Assembly: GCA_050299175.1 (NCBI GenBank)
Contig: JBNKVM010000066.1
Coordinates: forward strand, 98,977-162,976
Direction: 5' to 3'
DNA: 64,000 nt
DNA from: JAPHTQ01 sp050299175
Lineage (GTDB): Bacteria; Pseudomonadota; Gammaproteobacteria; Thiohalomonadales; Thiohalomonadaceae
Positions 9,584-18,776 of the stretch are shown here, one piece after another; position 1 is the first letter of the stretch, and every line of letters begins with the position of its first letter. The position numbers and the translations under genes are program-made. A model generated the notes under the pieces. That model saw only the letters and a list, made by a program, of their open reading frames with translations, ran no database searches and had not been told where the DNA came from.

Positions 9584-10363
9584 TCATGATCTTCCCTTTA
9601 ATCGTTCCAGCAGAATGTGAGTAATGAAGACTGGCATCGAAATAAAGTGGCGTTTCCATGTTCGTACAGGCTCTTGAATGAATCGATATAGCCACTGCAA
9701 CCCAATTTTTCGGATCCACAGAGGAGGTCGGTTTTTTGTGCCCGCAAAATAGTCAAATTCGGCGCCAATCCCTGCAATGACACCTGCATTCAATTTTTCT
9801 GCACAGAGCCTCATCCATAATTCCTGTTTAGGTGCAGTCATTCCGACCCAAACAAAAGAAGGTGCGGCCGAATTAATCATCTCTACTGTGCGTTCATCAG
9901 CGAGTTCTTCCGCGCTTTTAAATGGGGGGGAGTGTGTTCCAACCACTTCAATATAAGGGAACTGTTCGTGCATTTTTTTTCTGATGCTTTCAAGAACTGC
10001 CTCAGTAGAACCAATGAAATAATACGTATGCCTATTTTCCTTGGTGTTTAATCGACTACATATTGCTGAAAAAAAATCAGGCCCAGTAAAGCGACTAATC
10101 CCACAGATACCAAGTACCTTCGCTGCAATGACTGTCCCGACCCCATCTGGAAGAGCAATATCAAAGTTGTTGAGTGCGTCTAGAAAGTTCTTGTTAGTTG
10201 CGGCCTCAACTTGTGAGTGTGGATTAACACAAGCAACAGTGACTCCTTTGTTTCCTTTCAATAAATTCGTCAACACAAAATCGACGATGTCAGGTGGCTG
10301 TCCCGTGGACACATCAACATTCCATATTCGTCGTTTTGACACCAGTAATGTTTTTTCTATCAT
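9584..10363 (-). CDS. WecG/TagA/CpsF family glycosyltransferase (GT26)
   Basis: Predicted cytoplasmic glycosyltransferase that adds the second sugar (ManNAc, ManNAcA or similar) to a lipid-linked sugar. Seen: ACVNPHSQVEAA, the ALPDGVG motif, the TGPDFF segment and the WVGMTAPKQELWM block, all typical of GT26. I start at the ATG giving 259 residues; a GTG 15 bases upstream is possible but sits directly against the AGAGGA sequence. A 128-base gap separates it from the transketolase gene upstream, in which I see no promoter I trust. Confidence 0.9.
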   Translation of the reverse strand: MIEKTLLVSKRRIWNVDVSTGQPPDIVDFVLTNLLKGNKGVTVACVNPHSQVEAATNKNFLDALNNFDIALPDGVGTVIAAKVLGICGISRFTGPDFFSAICSRLNTKENRHTYYFIGSTEAVLESIRKKMHEQFPYIEVVGTHSPPFKSAEELADERTVEMINSAAPSFVWVGMTAPKQELWMRLCAEKLNAGVIAGIGAEFDYFAGTKNRPPLWIRKIGLQWLYRFIQEPVRTWKRHFISMPVFITHILLERLKGRS

Positions 10364-10491
10364 TTTTGGAACACCCACTTCCTCTTATAGCGGTTTCAAA
10401 TGGATATACCATGTGAATGGTACCTGAGTGTGCCTCTTTAACTTTCTTTTTCGTTCCTGGTGGTCAGCAAAACTCCTTGTTGAAATGCCCC

Positions 10492-12444
10492 TCAGTCACA
10501 GATGTTGGAAAGTACCTTGGTAATACTATCCCCAATTGTTTTTGAATTCATACCATGCCGCTCTAGCACCTCATCATTGGTTCCGCAAGCAGGTATTTCA
10601 TTGAGCGCAAAACGGTGAAGAACAATATCAATGTTGTCCAACTGTGCTAACGCATCTGCCAGTCTGTCTCCCTGACCACCGATCATGAAATGGTTGTCGA
10701 TGGAAAACAGTGCCTTATACCCAGTCAGTACTTCAGATAACCAATCAGGATCGACTTTGTTTAGCCAAGGTAAATTTATGACCTTAAGTGATAACTTAGA
10801 ATCCTTTTCCAAAATTCTCGCCACGTCCATAGCTAAAGAAAGCATTATTGGACCATAGGTGATAATTACGCCATTGTGTCCCTCACGAAGAGTTACGCCC
10901 TTACCTAATTCCGGGATGTATGATTTTGGTAGTTCAAAAGGTAATACCCATGGCAAACTATTAAGGCGCAAATAGCTACTGCTTTTGTATGTATTTATAG
11001 CCCAGTCAACAAGCATCCCAACTTCAGCTTCGCAAGATGGCTCTACGAGAACTAGGTCAGGAATGGCATTTAACGACGAAATGTCACGCACTGCTTGATG
11101 TGAATGACCTGGTCCACCAGGTAGAATTCCAGCCAAGGAGCCAACATAGATGATTTTAGTTCCTTCGGTCGCATTGTTGTATATCTGTTCGTTTGGTCGT
11201 GCCGAAAGAAAACAGGCAAAGGAGTGCACTACGGGGATCAACCCTTGTAATGCCATCCCACCAGCCTGTGATACCATATCCTGTTCGGCAATGCCGCATT
11301 CAACAAATTGTTCTGGAAATTCATTTTTGAATGGAATTAGGCCAGTATCAAGAATAAGGTCAGCGTCTAAAGCGACGATCTTTTTATTCTTCCTGGACTG
11401 CTCAATTAACGCTGTAGAATAAGCGGCGATTAAGCGCTGTGGATTTTCGGGAAGAGTAACTGCTGGTAGAACTATCGTTTCAAGCTCAAGAGCATTTATA
11501 CCTATTGAATTTAACAGTGAATTTGCTGTGTCGATTAACTCTTGCGCGGCGCGAGCGTAGGCATCATTTGTGGGTGCCCCGCTGTGGAATTTATAGAACT
11601 CTACATCTGAGTCAATAGAAGTGTGTTCCATAAAGGATACACCTTTCCCCTTGATAGTATCGGCTATAATGATTTTCGGTTTATCAGTTACAGCCTTGCT
11701 AGCCGCTAGAGTTTTTGATAATGCATCTAGATCATTGCCGTCACAACGACTGACATGCCAACCAAATGCCAAAAATTTTGCTTCTAGATCTCCCAGGTCG
11801 CTAACTTTGTTAACTAGCGTATCCGATTGCAGCTTATTGTGATCGACTATGACAGTAAGCTCATGTAGCTTGTAATTGGCGGCCGATATTAATGATTCCC
11901 AAAATTGTCCTTCCTGTAACTCGCCATCACCAGTCAGTACAAAAACATTGCAGTCTCGGTGTTGTAATCGACTGGCGAAAATCATCCCTTTGGCTTTTGA
12001 TATTCCCATACCTAAGGACCCGGTATTGGTTACTACATTTGGCGTAGAAATATCCGGGTGCCCTGGCAAACCATCGATCCGACGTAGTTGATGAATAAGC
12101 TCGAAATTCAATTTTCCCATCCCAATCCATGTGTTGTAAAGGGCTGGTGCGTCATGCCCCTTTGAAGAGAAAAATATATCGTTCGATGAAGATGTATCAT
12201 TGTTCGTTTGCGTACATATTTCATTGAGTTGTAACCATGACATGATCTCCATGCTGCTAAAACTGCTGCCGATATGGCCGGAACCAGCACGCGCAATCAT
12301 ATAAAGAGTATTGATGCGACATAGCGCCGCAAACAGGGCTGTCTTTTTAACGTTATCGATGTTTAAAGCGCGAATCCGTTCGAACTCCTTATAGGGTACA
12401 TAATACAGGTGGCCACTTACGACTACACCAACTTGATCACCCAC
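10492..12444 (-). CDS. full-length transketolase-family enzyme of the polysaccharide cluster
   Basis: 650-residue thiamine-diphosphate enzyme with both transketolase halves in one chain. Seen: GSGHIGSS (His57), the TPP motif starting GDG at 172-174 and ending at N203, SKGHDAP, GLPGHP, and in the C half the catalytic GIAEQD. The GTG start has AAAGGAG six bases upstream. House-keeping transketolase would move two-carbon units in the pentose phosphate pathway, but its position next to NeuA-, KdsC- and NeuB-like genes suggests that it makes an aldose precursor for an unusual ulosonic acid (inference). It begins 11 bases after the cytidylyltransferase. Confidence 0.88.
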   Translation of the reverse strand: MGDQVGVVVSGHLYYVPYKEFERIRALNIDNVKKTALFAALCRINTLYMIARAGSGHIGSSFSSMEIMSWLQLNEICTQTNNDTSSSNDIFFSSKGHDAPALYNTWIGMGKLNFELIHQLRRIDGLPGHPDISTPNVVTNTGSLGMGISKAKGMIFASRLQHRDCNVFVLTGDGELQEGQFWESLISAANYKLHELTVIVDHNKLQSDTLVNKVSDLGDLEAKFLAFGWHVSRCDGNDLDALSKTLAASKAVTDKPKIIIADTIKGKGVSFMEHTSIDSDVEFYKFHSGAPTNDAYARAAQELIDTANSLLNSIGINALELETIVLPAVTLPENPQRLIAAYSTALIEQSRKNKKIVALDADLILDTGLIPFKNEFPEQFVECGIAEQDMVSQAGGMALQGLIPVVHSFACFLSARPNEQIYNNATEGTKIIYVGSLAGILPGGPGHSHQAVRDISSLNAIPDLVLVEPSCEAEVGMLVDWAINTYKSSSYLRLNSLPWVLPFELPKSYIPELGKGVTLREGHNGVIITYGPIMLSLAMDVARILEKDSKLSLKVINLPWLNKVDPDWLSEVLTGYKALFSIDNHFMIGGQGDRLADALAQLDNIDIVLHRFALNEIPACGTNDEVLERHGMNSKTIGDSITKVLSNICD

Positions 12445-12455
12445 TGTGCGCTCCT

Positions 12456-13211
12456 TTATTCGTAAATATGAAAAGGTGGTAGAGATACAACTGGTAGCTG
12501 CGTTTTACCCTCAGCGAGGTAGTGTTCGGCGAGCAACCAATCTTCAGGCTCATTGATATCAAAACCTTCAAGCCCTTGGCTTACAAAAGGGATAATTGTT
12601 TCACCAGCGATGGTGTTTTGCTCCAGTGCAATACATGACCAGGCTATTTCAAGACTTGCATCCTGCGAATAGACTTCTGGTAGTGCGGCATATTGGCTGC
12701 TGTGCCATGGGGCATTATTGTTTGTGAATGGCATCAGGGGTAACATCCGCTTCCCTCGGATAACCCACATTTTGCCTGGATGCTGCTTGCATTTTTCGAC
12801 AGCACGCAAGGAATCAGCACTCTCATCGTTCCGGAATGTATCCCATGCACGGCGTATAGTTTCCGGCTGACGAAAAGGACTGGTGGGTCGTAAAATGCTA
12901 AAAATATCGTAACTTCGGCCTTGCGCACTTAAATGTTTTAACATCCAAACAACCCATTCAATATCCGGTGATTTATCTCCAGAAATATCTTGTGGTCGAA
13001 GAAACGGAACTTCCGCACCGTAATATCTGGCGATATCTGCATAAAGCGGATCATCCGTCGCACAGATTACATCGTCAAATACTCCACTATCGATGGCGGC
13101 ACGAATTGTGTAAGCCAAAACGGGGTGCTCTCCCAATTTTTTTATATTCTTATTGGGCACCCTTTTGGAACCGGAACGGGCAGGAATAAGGGCAACGATT
13201 TTATGTTTCAT
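12456..13211 (-). CDS. acylneuraminate cytidylyltransferase-like protein (NeuA family)
   Basis: Activates a 3-deoxy-2-ulosonic acid as its CMP derivative. The 251-residue protein has the family signature IPARSGSKRVPNKN at residues 9-22, the ATDD motif and the LRPTSPFR segment. It is longer than KdsB and its middle is unlike the sialic-acid-specific enzymes, so the true substrate is uncertain. It lies two bases after the aldehyde dehydrogenase gene and 11 before the transketolase, in an operon with NeuB- and KdsC-like genes. Confidence 0.88.
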   Translation of the reverse strand: MKHKIVALIPARSGSKRVPNKNIKKLGEHPVLAYTIRAAIDSGVFDDVICATDDPLYADIARYYGAEVPFLRPQDISGDKSPDIEWVVWMLKHLSAQGRSYDIFSILRPTSPFRQPETIRRAWDTFRNDESADSLRAVEKCKQHPGKMWVIRGKRMLPLMPFTNNNAPWHSSQYAALPEVYSQDASLEIAWSCIALEQNTIAGETIIPFVSQGLEGFDINEPEDWLLAEHYLAEGKTQLPVVSLPPFHIYE

Positions 13212-13213
13212 TC

Positions 13214-14677
13214 TTAAATCAAATTGTCACGAGTAAGAAAAGAAATGTTTTTTATCTCCGAATAAACATCCAAGGCCTCGACACCTGGTTCTCTAGTCCC
13301 GTTACCAGATGCACCAAACCCGCCAAACGGCATATGAGGCTCGCTGCCATAAGTACCCAAATTGATATTGGCAACACCTGCATTCACGCGTTGGGCAAAC
13401 CACATTGCACGATCCACGCTGCGTGTATGGATTGCTGCTGTTAAACCATATTCTGTCGCATTTGCTAATTGCAATGCTTCAACTATATCTTTAACCGGAT
13501 GCAGAGTGACAACTGGTCCAAAGATCTCCTTACAACTCAGTTCGGCTGTAGGTTTAAGTCCTTCTATGATCGTCGGTCTTATATAGTAACCATGCGATAG
13601 CGCACTTTCGTCAGGAGCACTTCCACCGCAAAGTACTCGACCACCTTCAGAAATCGCTGTATTAATAGCAGTTAATATGTTGCGCTGTTGACGCTTATTA
13701 ATAACTGGTCCAAGGTCGCTATCGGCTGAAACACCCAATTTCAATGTCATAGCTTTAGCGATCAGCTTGTCTCGGAAATTTTCATATATGCTCTCAAATA
13801 TTAATATCTTGCTTCCCGAGGCGCAGCGCTGTCCTGCGTTGCTGAAAGCGGACAGTGACGCCCAATTAATTGCCTGATCAATATCTGCATCGTCGCATAC
13901 AACGAATGGATTCTTGCCGCCTAGTTCCAACGAAACACGAGCTAAACGACGGCCAGCAATTTCAGCGATCCATCGTCCCACTTCAGTTGAACCAGTAAAG
14001 CTGATCACAGAGACTCTGTGATCCTCGACAAGTGTTGCTCCCGCAGGTCGACCTCGCCCCTGTATTACATTGAATACACCAGCAGGTAATCCTGCATTCT
14101 TGGTAAGTAGTGCAAACATGTTTGCGATGCGCGGTGAATCCTCTGCGGCTTTCATCACGACCGTATTCCCACAAACCAACGCTGGAAAAGTTTTCCACGC
14201 AATATTTGCGATTGGTGTATTGGCTGGCACGATTAGACCCGCAACTCCCCGTGCTTGGCGAACCAAATGACTATGTTTGCCTGGCATGCCACTGGTCAAG
14301 GAACGGCCATAAAGACGCATACCCTCACCAGCCCAAAACTCTGCTTGCAATATTGCTCCAGCCACTTCTCCTCTCGCATCCTTCGGAGGTTTACCAGTTT
14401 CGATGGCAATGCAGTCAGCTAATTCGTCCGCATGCTGTTTCATAGCAAGGACTATGTCCGAGAGGATCTGACCACGCTTAACCGGTGTCTGCTCTGACCA
14501 TAAGGTGAATGCCTTACTTGCTGCATCAATTGCTTGTTGAGTATCGCTTTTAGATGAATCCGCAACATGGCATAACAGTTCGCCGGAATGAGGATTGAAT
14601 TTTTCGAGCCATGCATCACCTTTTGGTTGTGCTTCCTGGCCATTAATCCAATTTAAAATGTGAGGGATATTTGTCAT
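13214..14677 (-). CDS. aldehyde dehydrogenase family protein
   Basis: NAD(P)-dependent aldehyde dehydrogenase of about 487 residues. Seen: the Rossmann-side motif TGSTEVGRWIAE, the glutamate-containing LELGGKNPF and the catalytic cysteine segment NAGQRCASGSK, so it appears active. I prefer the ATG two bases after the SDR stop; a start 18 bases upstream is also open. In this operon it could oxidise a sugar aldehyde to an acid, which would be unusual for sialic-type sugars and is part of why the module looks novel. Confidence 0.88.
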   Translation of the reverse strand: MTNIPHILNWINGQEAQPKGDAWLEKFNPHSGELLCHVADSSKSDTQQAIDAASKAFTLWSEQTPVKRGQILSDIVLAMKQHADELADCIAIETGKPPKDARGEVAGAILQAEFWAGEGMRLYGRSLTSGMPGKHSHLVRQARGVAGLIVPANTPIANIAWKTFPALVCGNTVVMKAAEDSPRIANMFALLTKNAGLPAGVFNVIQGRGRPAGATLVEDHRVSVISFTGSTEVGRWIAEIAGRRLARVSLELGGKNPFVVCDDADIDQAINWASLSAFSNAGQRCASGSKILIFESIYENFRDKLIAKAMTLKLGVSADSDLGPVINKRQQRNILTAINTAISEGGRVLCGGSAPDESALSHGYYIRPTIIEGLKPTAELSCKEIFGPVVTLHPVKDIVEALQLANATEYGLTAAIHTRSVDRAMWFAQRVNAGVANINLGTYGSEPHMPFGGFGASGNGTREPGVEALDVYSEIKNISFLTRDNLI

Positions 14678-14679
14678 GA

Positions 14680-15492
14680 TTAAATCGCCGTCCATCCACC
14701 ATCAATTACTAGGTTATGCCCGGTCATATACTTCGATGCTTTACTTGCAAGAAATAGCACCGAGCCATTGTATTCGTCTGGATCAGCCATTCTTCCTACA
14801 GGGATACGGCTGCAATAGTTATCAAGAAAATCTTGTTCCTGATTGTTAAACACGCCAGCAATAGTCAGTGAATTAACCCGTACATTCTGCCTGGCCCAGT
14901 AGACTGCAAGATACCTGGTTAGGTTCAGAATGCCAGATTTGGACGCTGAGTAGGCCACAGGTTTGTAGAATACTTCACCGCGTTTGCGACGGTATTCGTA
15001 GAGGCTCTGATCAGGTGAAACTAATCCGTAAATAGATGCAATATTTATGATCGAACCTTGTCCCTTCTTTGCCATTGCAGCACCTATCACCTGGCAACAA
15101 AGATATACGCCTTTAAGGTTTACATCGATGACTTTATCCCACGATGCTTCGGGATAATTTTCAAAGGGCCCGTTTTCATCAGGTGGAGCATCTGGAGGGG
15201 AATCCAGTGCCGCGTTATTGATCAAAACTGTTGGTGTACCGAATTTGTTGTTAATATCCTTTAGTGCGGATTGTAGCGACTCTTTATCTGTAACATCAGA
15301 TATACAAAAATGATAAGTGGAAGGGTATTGCTTTATCAGCTTATCACTAAGGGTAGACGATTGAATGTCCAATCCAACGACACTTGCACCATTCGCGAGG
15401 AATTCTTTGGCGTATTCGCCACCAAGTTGACCGGAGGCTCCGGTAATTACTACCACTTCATTGCTAACATCAAAAATCGTATCAGTCGCCAT
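14680..15492 (-). CDS. classical short-chain dehydrogenase/reductase
   Basis: 270-residue NAD(P)-binding oxidoreductase with TGASGQLGG near residues 17-25, NNAA, the catalytic Ser in NIASIYG and a YSASKSG catalytic motif, ending IDGGW as is usual. Sugar oxidoreductases of this type (PtmA-like) accompany legionaminic or related nonulosonic-acid genes in some bacteria (family knowledge). Here it sits between the aldehyde dehydrogenase and the KdsC-like phosphatase, so it probably modifies the same sugar. Confidence 0.88.
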   Translation of the reverse strand: MATDTIFDVSNEVVVITGASGQLGGEYAKEFLANGASVVGLDIQSSTLSDKLIKQYPSTYHFCISDVTDKESLQSALKDINNKFGTPTVLINNAALDSPPDAPPDENGPFENYPEASWDKVIDVNLKGVYLCCQVIGAAMAKKGQGSIINIASIYGLVSPDQSLYEYRRKRGEVFYKPVAYSASKSGILNLTRYLAVYWARQNVRVNSLTIAGVFNNQEQDFLDNYCSRIPVGRMADPDEYNGSVLFLASKASKYMTGHNLVIDGGWTAI

Positions 15493-15495
15493 ATG

Positions 15496-15999
15496 TTAGG
15501 TCCAAGATTTTCTGTCGTTTTTAGCATGAAAAACAAGATCACATATTTCTCGCACAGCACCAAAACCACCACATTTCTCGGTACTATAAACTACATGTGG
15601 GAGAACTTCCGAGTAGGCATCAGCGACAGCGACCGGTATCCCAACCGATTTAAAGGCGGGAATATCGTTTATATCATTTCCAACAAACATTGTGTTCTCC
15701 GGAGGAATACCGAATTCCTGACAAGTTTCCAGGATTGTCTTGGCTTTGTCCTTGACACCTTGTTTGCAGGATATTTGTAATTTTTTTGCACGCATCGTAA
15801 CAACAGGATTTGCTTCGGTAGAAATAATATATGTCTTGACATTAATGCTTCGCAATCGTGCTAACCCAAGTCCATCACTGCGCCAACACCGAACAGATTC
15901 AATGCCATCCTGACTGACATACACAGTGTTATCTGTGAATACACCATCAAAGTCAAATACGATTAAGCGAACGGACGACAGGGTATCGTGTTTCATCAT
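15496..15999 (-). CDS. KdsC-like HAD phosphatase
   Basis: 167-residue C0-type HAD phosphatase resembling 3-deoxy-manno-octulosonate-8-phosphate phosphatase. Seen: nucleophile motif DFDGVFTDN, the Ser/Thr motif in TYIISTEAN and the acidic motif VGNDINDIPAF. It starts 18 bases after NeuB and ends three bases before the SDR. Expected role: dephosphorylation of the 3-deoxy-ulosonate phosphate made by the NeuB-like synthase, which implies that the synthase uses a phosphorylated aldose (inference). Confidence 0.9.
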   Translation of the reverse strand: MMKHDTLSSVRLIVFDFDGVFTDNTVYVSQDGIESVRCWRSDGLGLARLRSINVKTYIISTEANPVVTMRAKKLQISCKQGVKDKAKTILETCQEFGIPPENTMFVGNDINDIPAFKSVGIPVAVADAYSEVLPHVVYSTEKCGGFGAVREICDLVFHAKNDRKSWT

Positions 16000-16017
16000 G
16001 ATTGATAATCTCGATAA

Positions 16018-17049
16018 TTAACCTTCAATATCAGTGTACTGAATGGGTTCGCCTTTTGAGATATGTCGCTTTACTACGCGCCCAATGATTTGATTTGACT
16101 CACGTACAGGAATGAACTGTGTATTGAATATACGGCCAGACAACTTATCCAAAGTTAGTTCATCTCCAGCCTCAATGTCGACATACGCAATTAATGATTT
16201 ACCTAATTTCTTGAATACTTTTTCATTTCCAATATCATCCGTTGGTTTGGGCGGTAGCATATGCCGAACACGCTTAATATCACGTACAAACTTTCTAAAC
16301 CCATCTGGCTCAAGTGCGAAACTATGGTCCGTTCCCTTCCATGCGCGATTCAAGGTGACATGTTTTTCGAAAACACGAGCACCTTTCAAATAAGCGACTG
16401 GTCCGGATAAAATACCGTTAAAATGGTCTGATGAACCAATTGTGCACAGTGGAAATTCCTTTATCAATAACTCGATATTATTTAATCCTAGGCGGTTGTA
16501 TTCGCAAGGATATTCTGAGACACAATGTAGAATAGCGACTTCGTCATGATGTTTCAGAAATACATCAACACTTGACCGTATCTGATCAATTTTGCCGCCA
16601 CCTACACTCATAACCACTGGTTTCCCTAATTTAGCTATGCGATGTATTAACGGTAAATTACCAATATCAAAGGACGCAATTTTAAGGATGTCTACATCAA
16701 TATCCTTGAGTAGTTCGAGGCTAGGCTCGTCAAAAGGAGTTGACATGAATTTTACACCATACTTGACGCAGTCAGCTTTTAGAATCGGTAACCATTCTGG
16801 TTTGAGTTCAAGATGTTCTCTATGTGCGCCATAGGTGTCCGCAAATGCATTCTCACTAGTATAAGGTGACTCGTATGCATCTGATGAGAACAAATATTTG
16901 TTGTTCCTAGTCTGAAATTTGATCGCGTCTGCGCCTTCAAAGGCAAAAATTCTGATAAATTCCCTAGCTATCTCTAAATCACCCTGATGATTTTGCCCAA
17001 CTTCTGCGATTACAAATGGCTCCTCATCAACTTCAGCCCTACTGAACAT
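16018..17049 (-). CDS. NeuB-family ulosonic acid synthase
   Basis: Condenses phosphoenolpyruvate with an aldose to give a 3-deoxy-2-ulosonic acid. The 343-residue protein has the NeuB TIM barrel (EVGQNHQGD at ~16-24, KFQTRNN, STPFDEPS, SSDHFNG, and VFEKHVTLNR near 230) followed by a C-terminal SAF antifreeze-like domain (~280-340), which separates it from KdsA. The acceptor sugar cannot be inferred: there is no NeuC-type hydrolysing epimerase and no N-acetyltransferase in this operon, so ordinary Neu5Ac is not the likely product. Confidence 0.9.
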   Translation of the reverse strand: MFSRAEVDEEPFVIAEVGQNHQGDLEIAREFIRIFAFEGADAIKFQTRNNKYLFSSDAYESPYTSENAFADTYGAHREHLELKPEWLPILKADCVKYGVKFMSTPFDEPSLELLKDIDVDILKIASFDIGNLPLIHRIAKLGKPVVMSVGGGKIDQIRSSVDVFLKHHDEVAILHCVSEYPCEYNRLGLNNIELLIKEFPLCTIGSSDHFNGILSGPVAYLKGARVFEKHVTLNRAWKGTDHSFALEPDGFRKFVRDIKRVRHMLPPKPTDDIGNEKVFKKLGKSLIAYVDIEAGDELTLDKLSGRIFNTQFIPVRESNQIIGRVVKRHISKGEPIQYTDIEG

Positions 17050-17116
17050 CCAATTTTCCTCCGAAAAAGTTTATTATCATCTTAAATCAACAGTTTGTAA
17101 CATCAGTTAGTCGTTA

Positions 17117-17980
17117 TCATTTTCCCGTAGTAAGGAATGTTTTCAACCTGTCCCAAGTTCGTAAATCTGCCCGATTATGAAAAAGCAGGATCAGGTAAAT
17201 TAATTTTTTCAATGGATTGTAGGTCACCGGAAGATTCCGCATATACCTTGGTATTGGAGAAAGTTTATCGATATAAAGATGCATGCGATGCCAGCTTAAA
17301 TTTAGGTATTCAGCATTAGAAAAGACAGAACCATCGAAACCTGCGAATAGGTAAATCTTTGTTTTTTTATCATCTCGAAGTTCATCGAGATTTCTATGAT
17401 CGTAACGTGGGAAATCACCCTTAATGTCATTTCGTGTAAAAATGGCGTTGATCCGTGTAACTTCTACGAGCTTATACCCTTTTGATTCAGCCAGAATACA
17501 GAGCGATTTAAGGCTGGAGCCTTGTCCTATATCGGGGTCATACTTTTGGACATACTCAACATCATTTGGGATGGTAGGTTTATATTCGATTCTCAATATC
17601 TTTGGTAGATATTTCTCTATGTACTTAAAAATGTAATAGTCATTTCCATCGATATCGATCGATAGGAAGTCTACTTCGCCGTCGATCTTAGCGTCATTTA
17701 GCAACGAATCGAAACAGCGCGCACCGCTTTTTTCCACAAACGCATTAATTGTCACTGCTCGCTCTAGGTCACTGTAATTGCTCTTAAGGTTGGAAAAACG
17801 TTTTTTAGAGCCTTCAATGAATACTCCACTATATCCCATGTCTCGAACAAGCCACATAATATTAGACTTGTGGACACCATCCCATGCTCCCACCTCAACG
17901 GCCAAACGATTTTCGCACTTACTTCCAACATACTTATTTAATAGCTCATGCGCGAATTGTGCTTCTTCAGTAATGCTCAT
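17117..17980 (-). CDS. FkbM-like methyltransferase, first of three (in operon order, the third)
   Basis: 287-residue protein with a methyltransferase-like fold: AVEVGAWDGVHKSN near residues 28-41 as the SAM-binding loop, VFIEGSKKRF, and DFLSIDIDGNDYY near 104-116. Such proteins O-methylate sugars in surface polysaccharides. The C-terminal 100 residues are not familiar. The surrounding DNA is clearly AT-richer than the core genes. It follows the 18005-18775 gene by 24 bases and precedes the ulosonic-acid module. Confidence 0.75.
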   Translation of the reverse strand: MSITEEAQFAHELLNKYVGSKCENRLAVEVGAWDGVHKSNIMWLVRDMGYSGVFIEGSKKRFSNLKSNYSDLERAVTINAFVEKSGARCFDSLLNDAKIDGEVDFLSIDIDGNDYYIFKYIEKYLPKILRIEYKPTIPNDVEYVQKYDPDIGQGSSLKSLCILAESKGYKLVEVTRINAIFTRNDIKGDFPRYDHRNLDELRDDKKTKIYLFAGFDGSVFSNAEYLNLSWHRMHLYIDKLSPIPRYMRNLPVTYNPLKKLIYLILLFHNRADLRTWDRLKTFLTTGK

Positions 17981-18004
17981 AATAAATGATTACCGTTTCT
18001 GTTA

Positions 18005-18775
18005 TTAGGGCTTAATGTACCAGTCATCAAATTTTGAGATATTCTCTCTGACCCTTTGATATCCATTGGAAGTGAGTAGATTGTATATCTTTATTCTGTC
18101 TTCTGAGTAGTTGTGTTCACACGTAATGATTCTAATATCGTATTTATTAAAATCGAACGCCTTAAGGATCTCAAATTCCGTTCCTTCTGTATCGATTGAT
18201 AAATAGTCAATTTGCGTTGGCGCACCATGCTCACTAAGAAGATCGAGCAAGCTTTTTGTCGTCACAGTATATTCATTATCGACGACACGTGATTTCCTGT
18301 GGTGGTCGCAGTCAGAATAATCTTTTACCGTCGAGAGTTCGAGTATTTCAGTTTCCACAAAGGAAAGTTCGTGCCCCGTTTCCTTCCATACGCAATTTAA
18401 GTCGATTTTTGCTGTCCTGTTGTGAGTCAGCGCCTCATGCCATTTTCGACCAGGCTCGGCCAAGATTCCTTCCCATGAAAACTCCTTTTCCAACATATAC
18501 GTGTTGCTCAACTGCACACCATCTGTGGCACCAAATTCAACAAAAAAACCATTGCGTTTCATATTGCTTTCGAGGAGAACAAAAATATCTTGCCGTAATT
18601 GCGCCTTAGATTTGTCCAGTAGTGGAATTGCTTTTAAAAGTTCATCTTCAGTAAGGGATAAAAGAAAAGTGATATCGTCCTGAGCCTGTATGGCTTTTTG
18701 GTAAAGTTCTAGGCTACTGTTTTTTACCAATGTATATCCAAAAGTATTCAGTAAATTTTTAATGATTTTTTTCAT
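18005..18775 (-). CDS. FkbM family methyltransferase
   Basis: 256-residue protein with FVEFGATDGVQLSNT (~78-92) as SAM loop, GILAEPGRKW and the family-typical IDYLSIDTEGTEFEIL (~190-205), the FkbM hallmark. The N terminus carries an extra ~70-residue helical segment. Likely methylates a sugar hydroxyl of the repeat unit. It starts one base after the preceding FkbM gene stops. Confidence 0.82.
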   Translation of the reverse strand: MKKIIKNLLNTFGYTLVKNSSLELYQKAIQAQDDITFLLSLTEDELLKAIPLLDKSKAQLRQDIFVLLESNMKRNGFFVEFGATDGVQLSNTYMLEKEFSWEGILAEPGRKWHEALTHNRTAKIDLNCVWKETGHELSFVETEILELSTVKDYSDCDHHRKSRVVDNEYTVTTKSLLDLLSEHGAPTQIDYLSIDTEGTEFEILKAFDFNKYDIRIITCEHNYSEDRIKIYNLLTSNGYQRVRENISKFDDWYIKP

Positions 18776-18776
18776 T

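Noticed and set aside
16250..16258. Second ops-like sequence GGCGGTAGC on the plus strand
   Set aside because: It lies inside the NeuB-like gene on the non-coding-direction strand, so polymerase of the minus-strand operon would not read it as ops.
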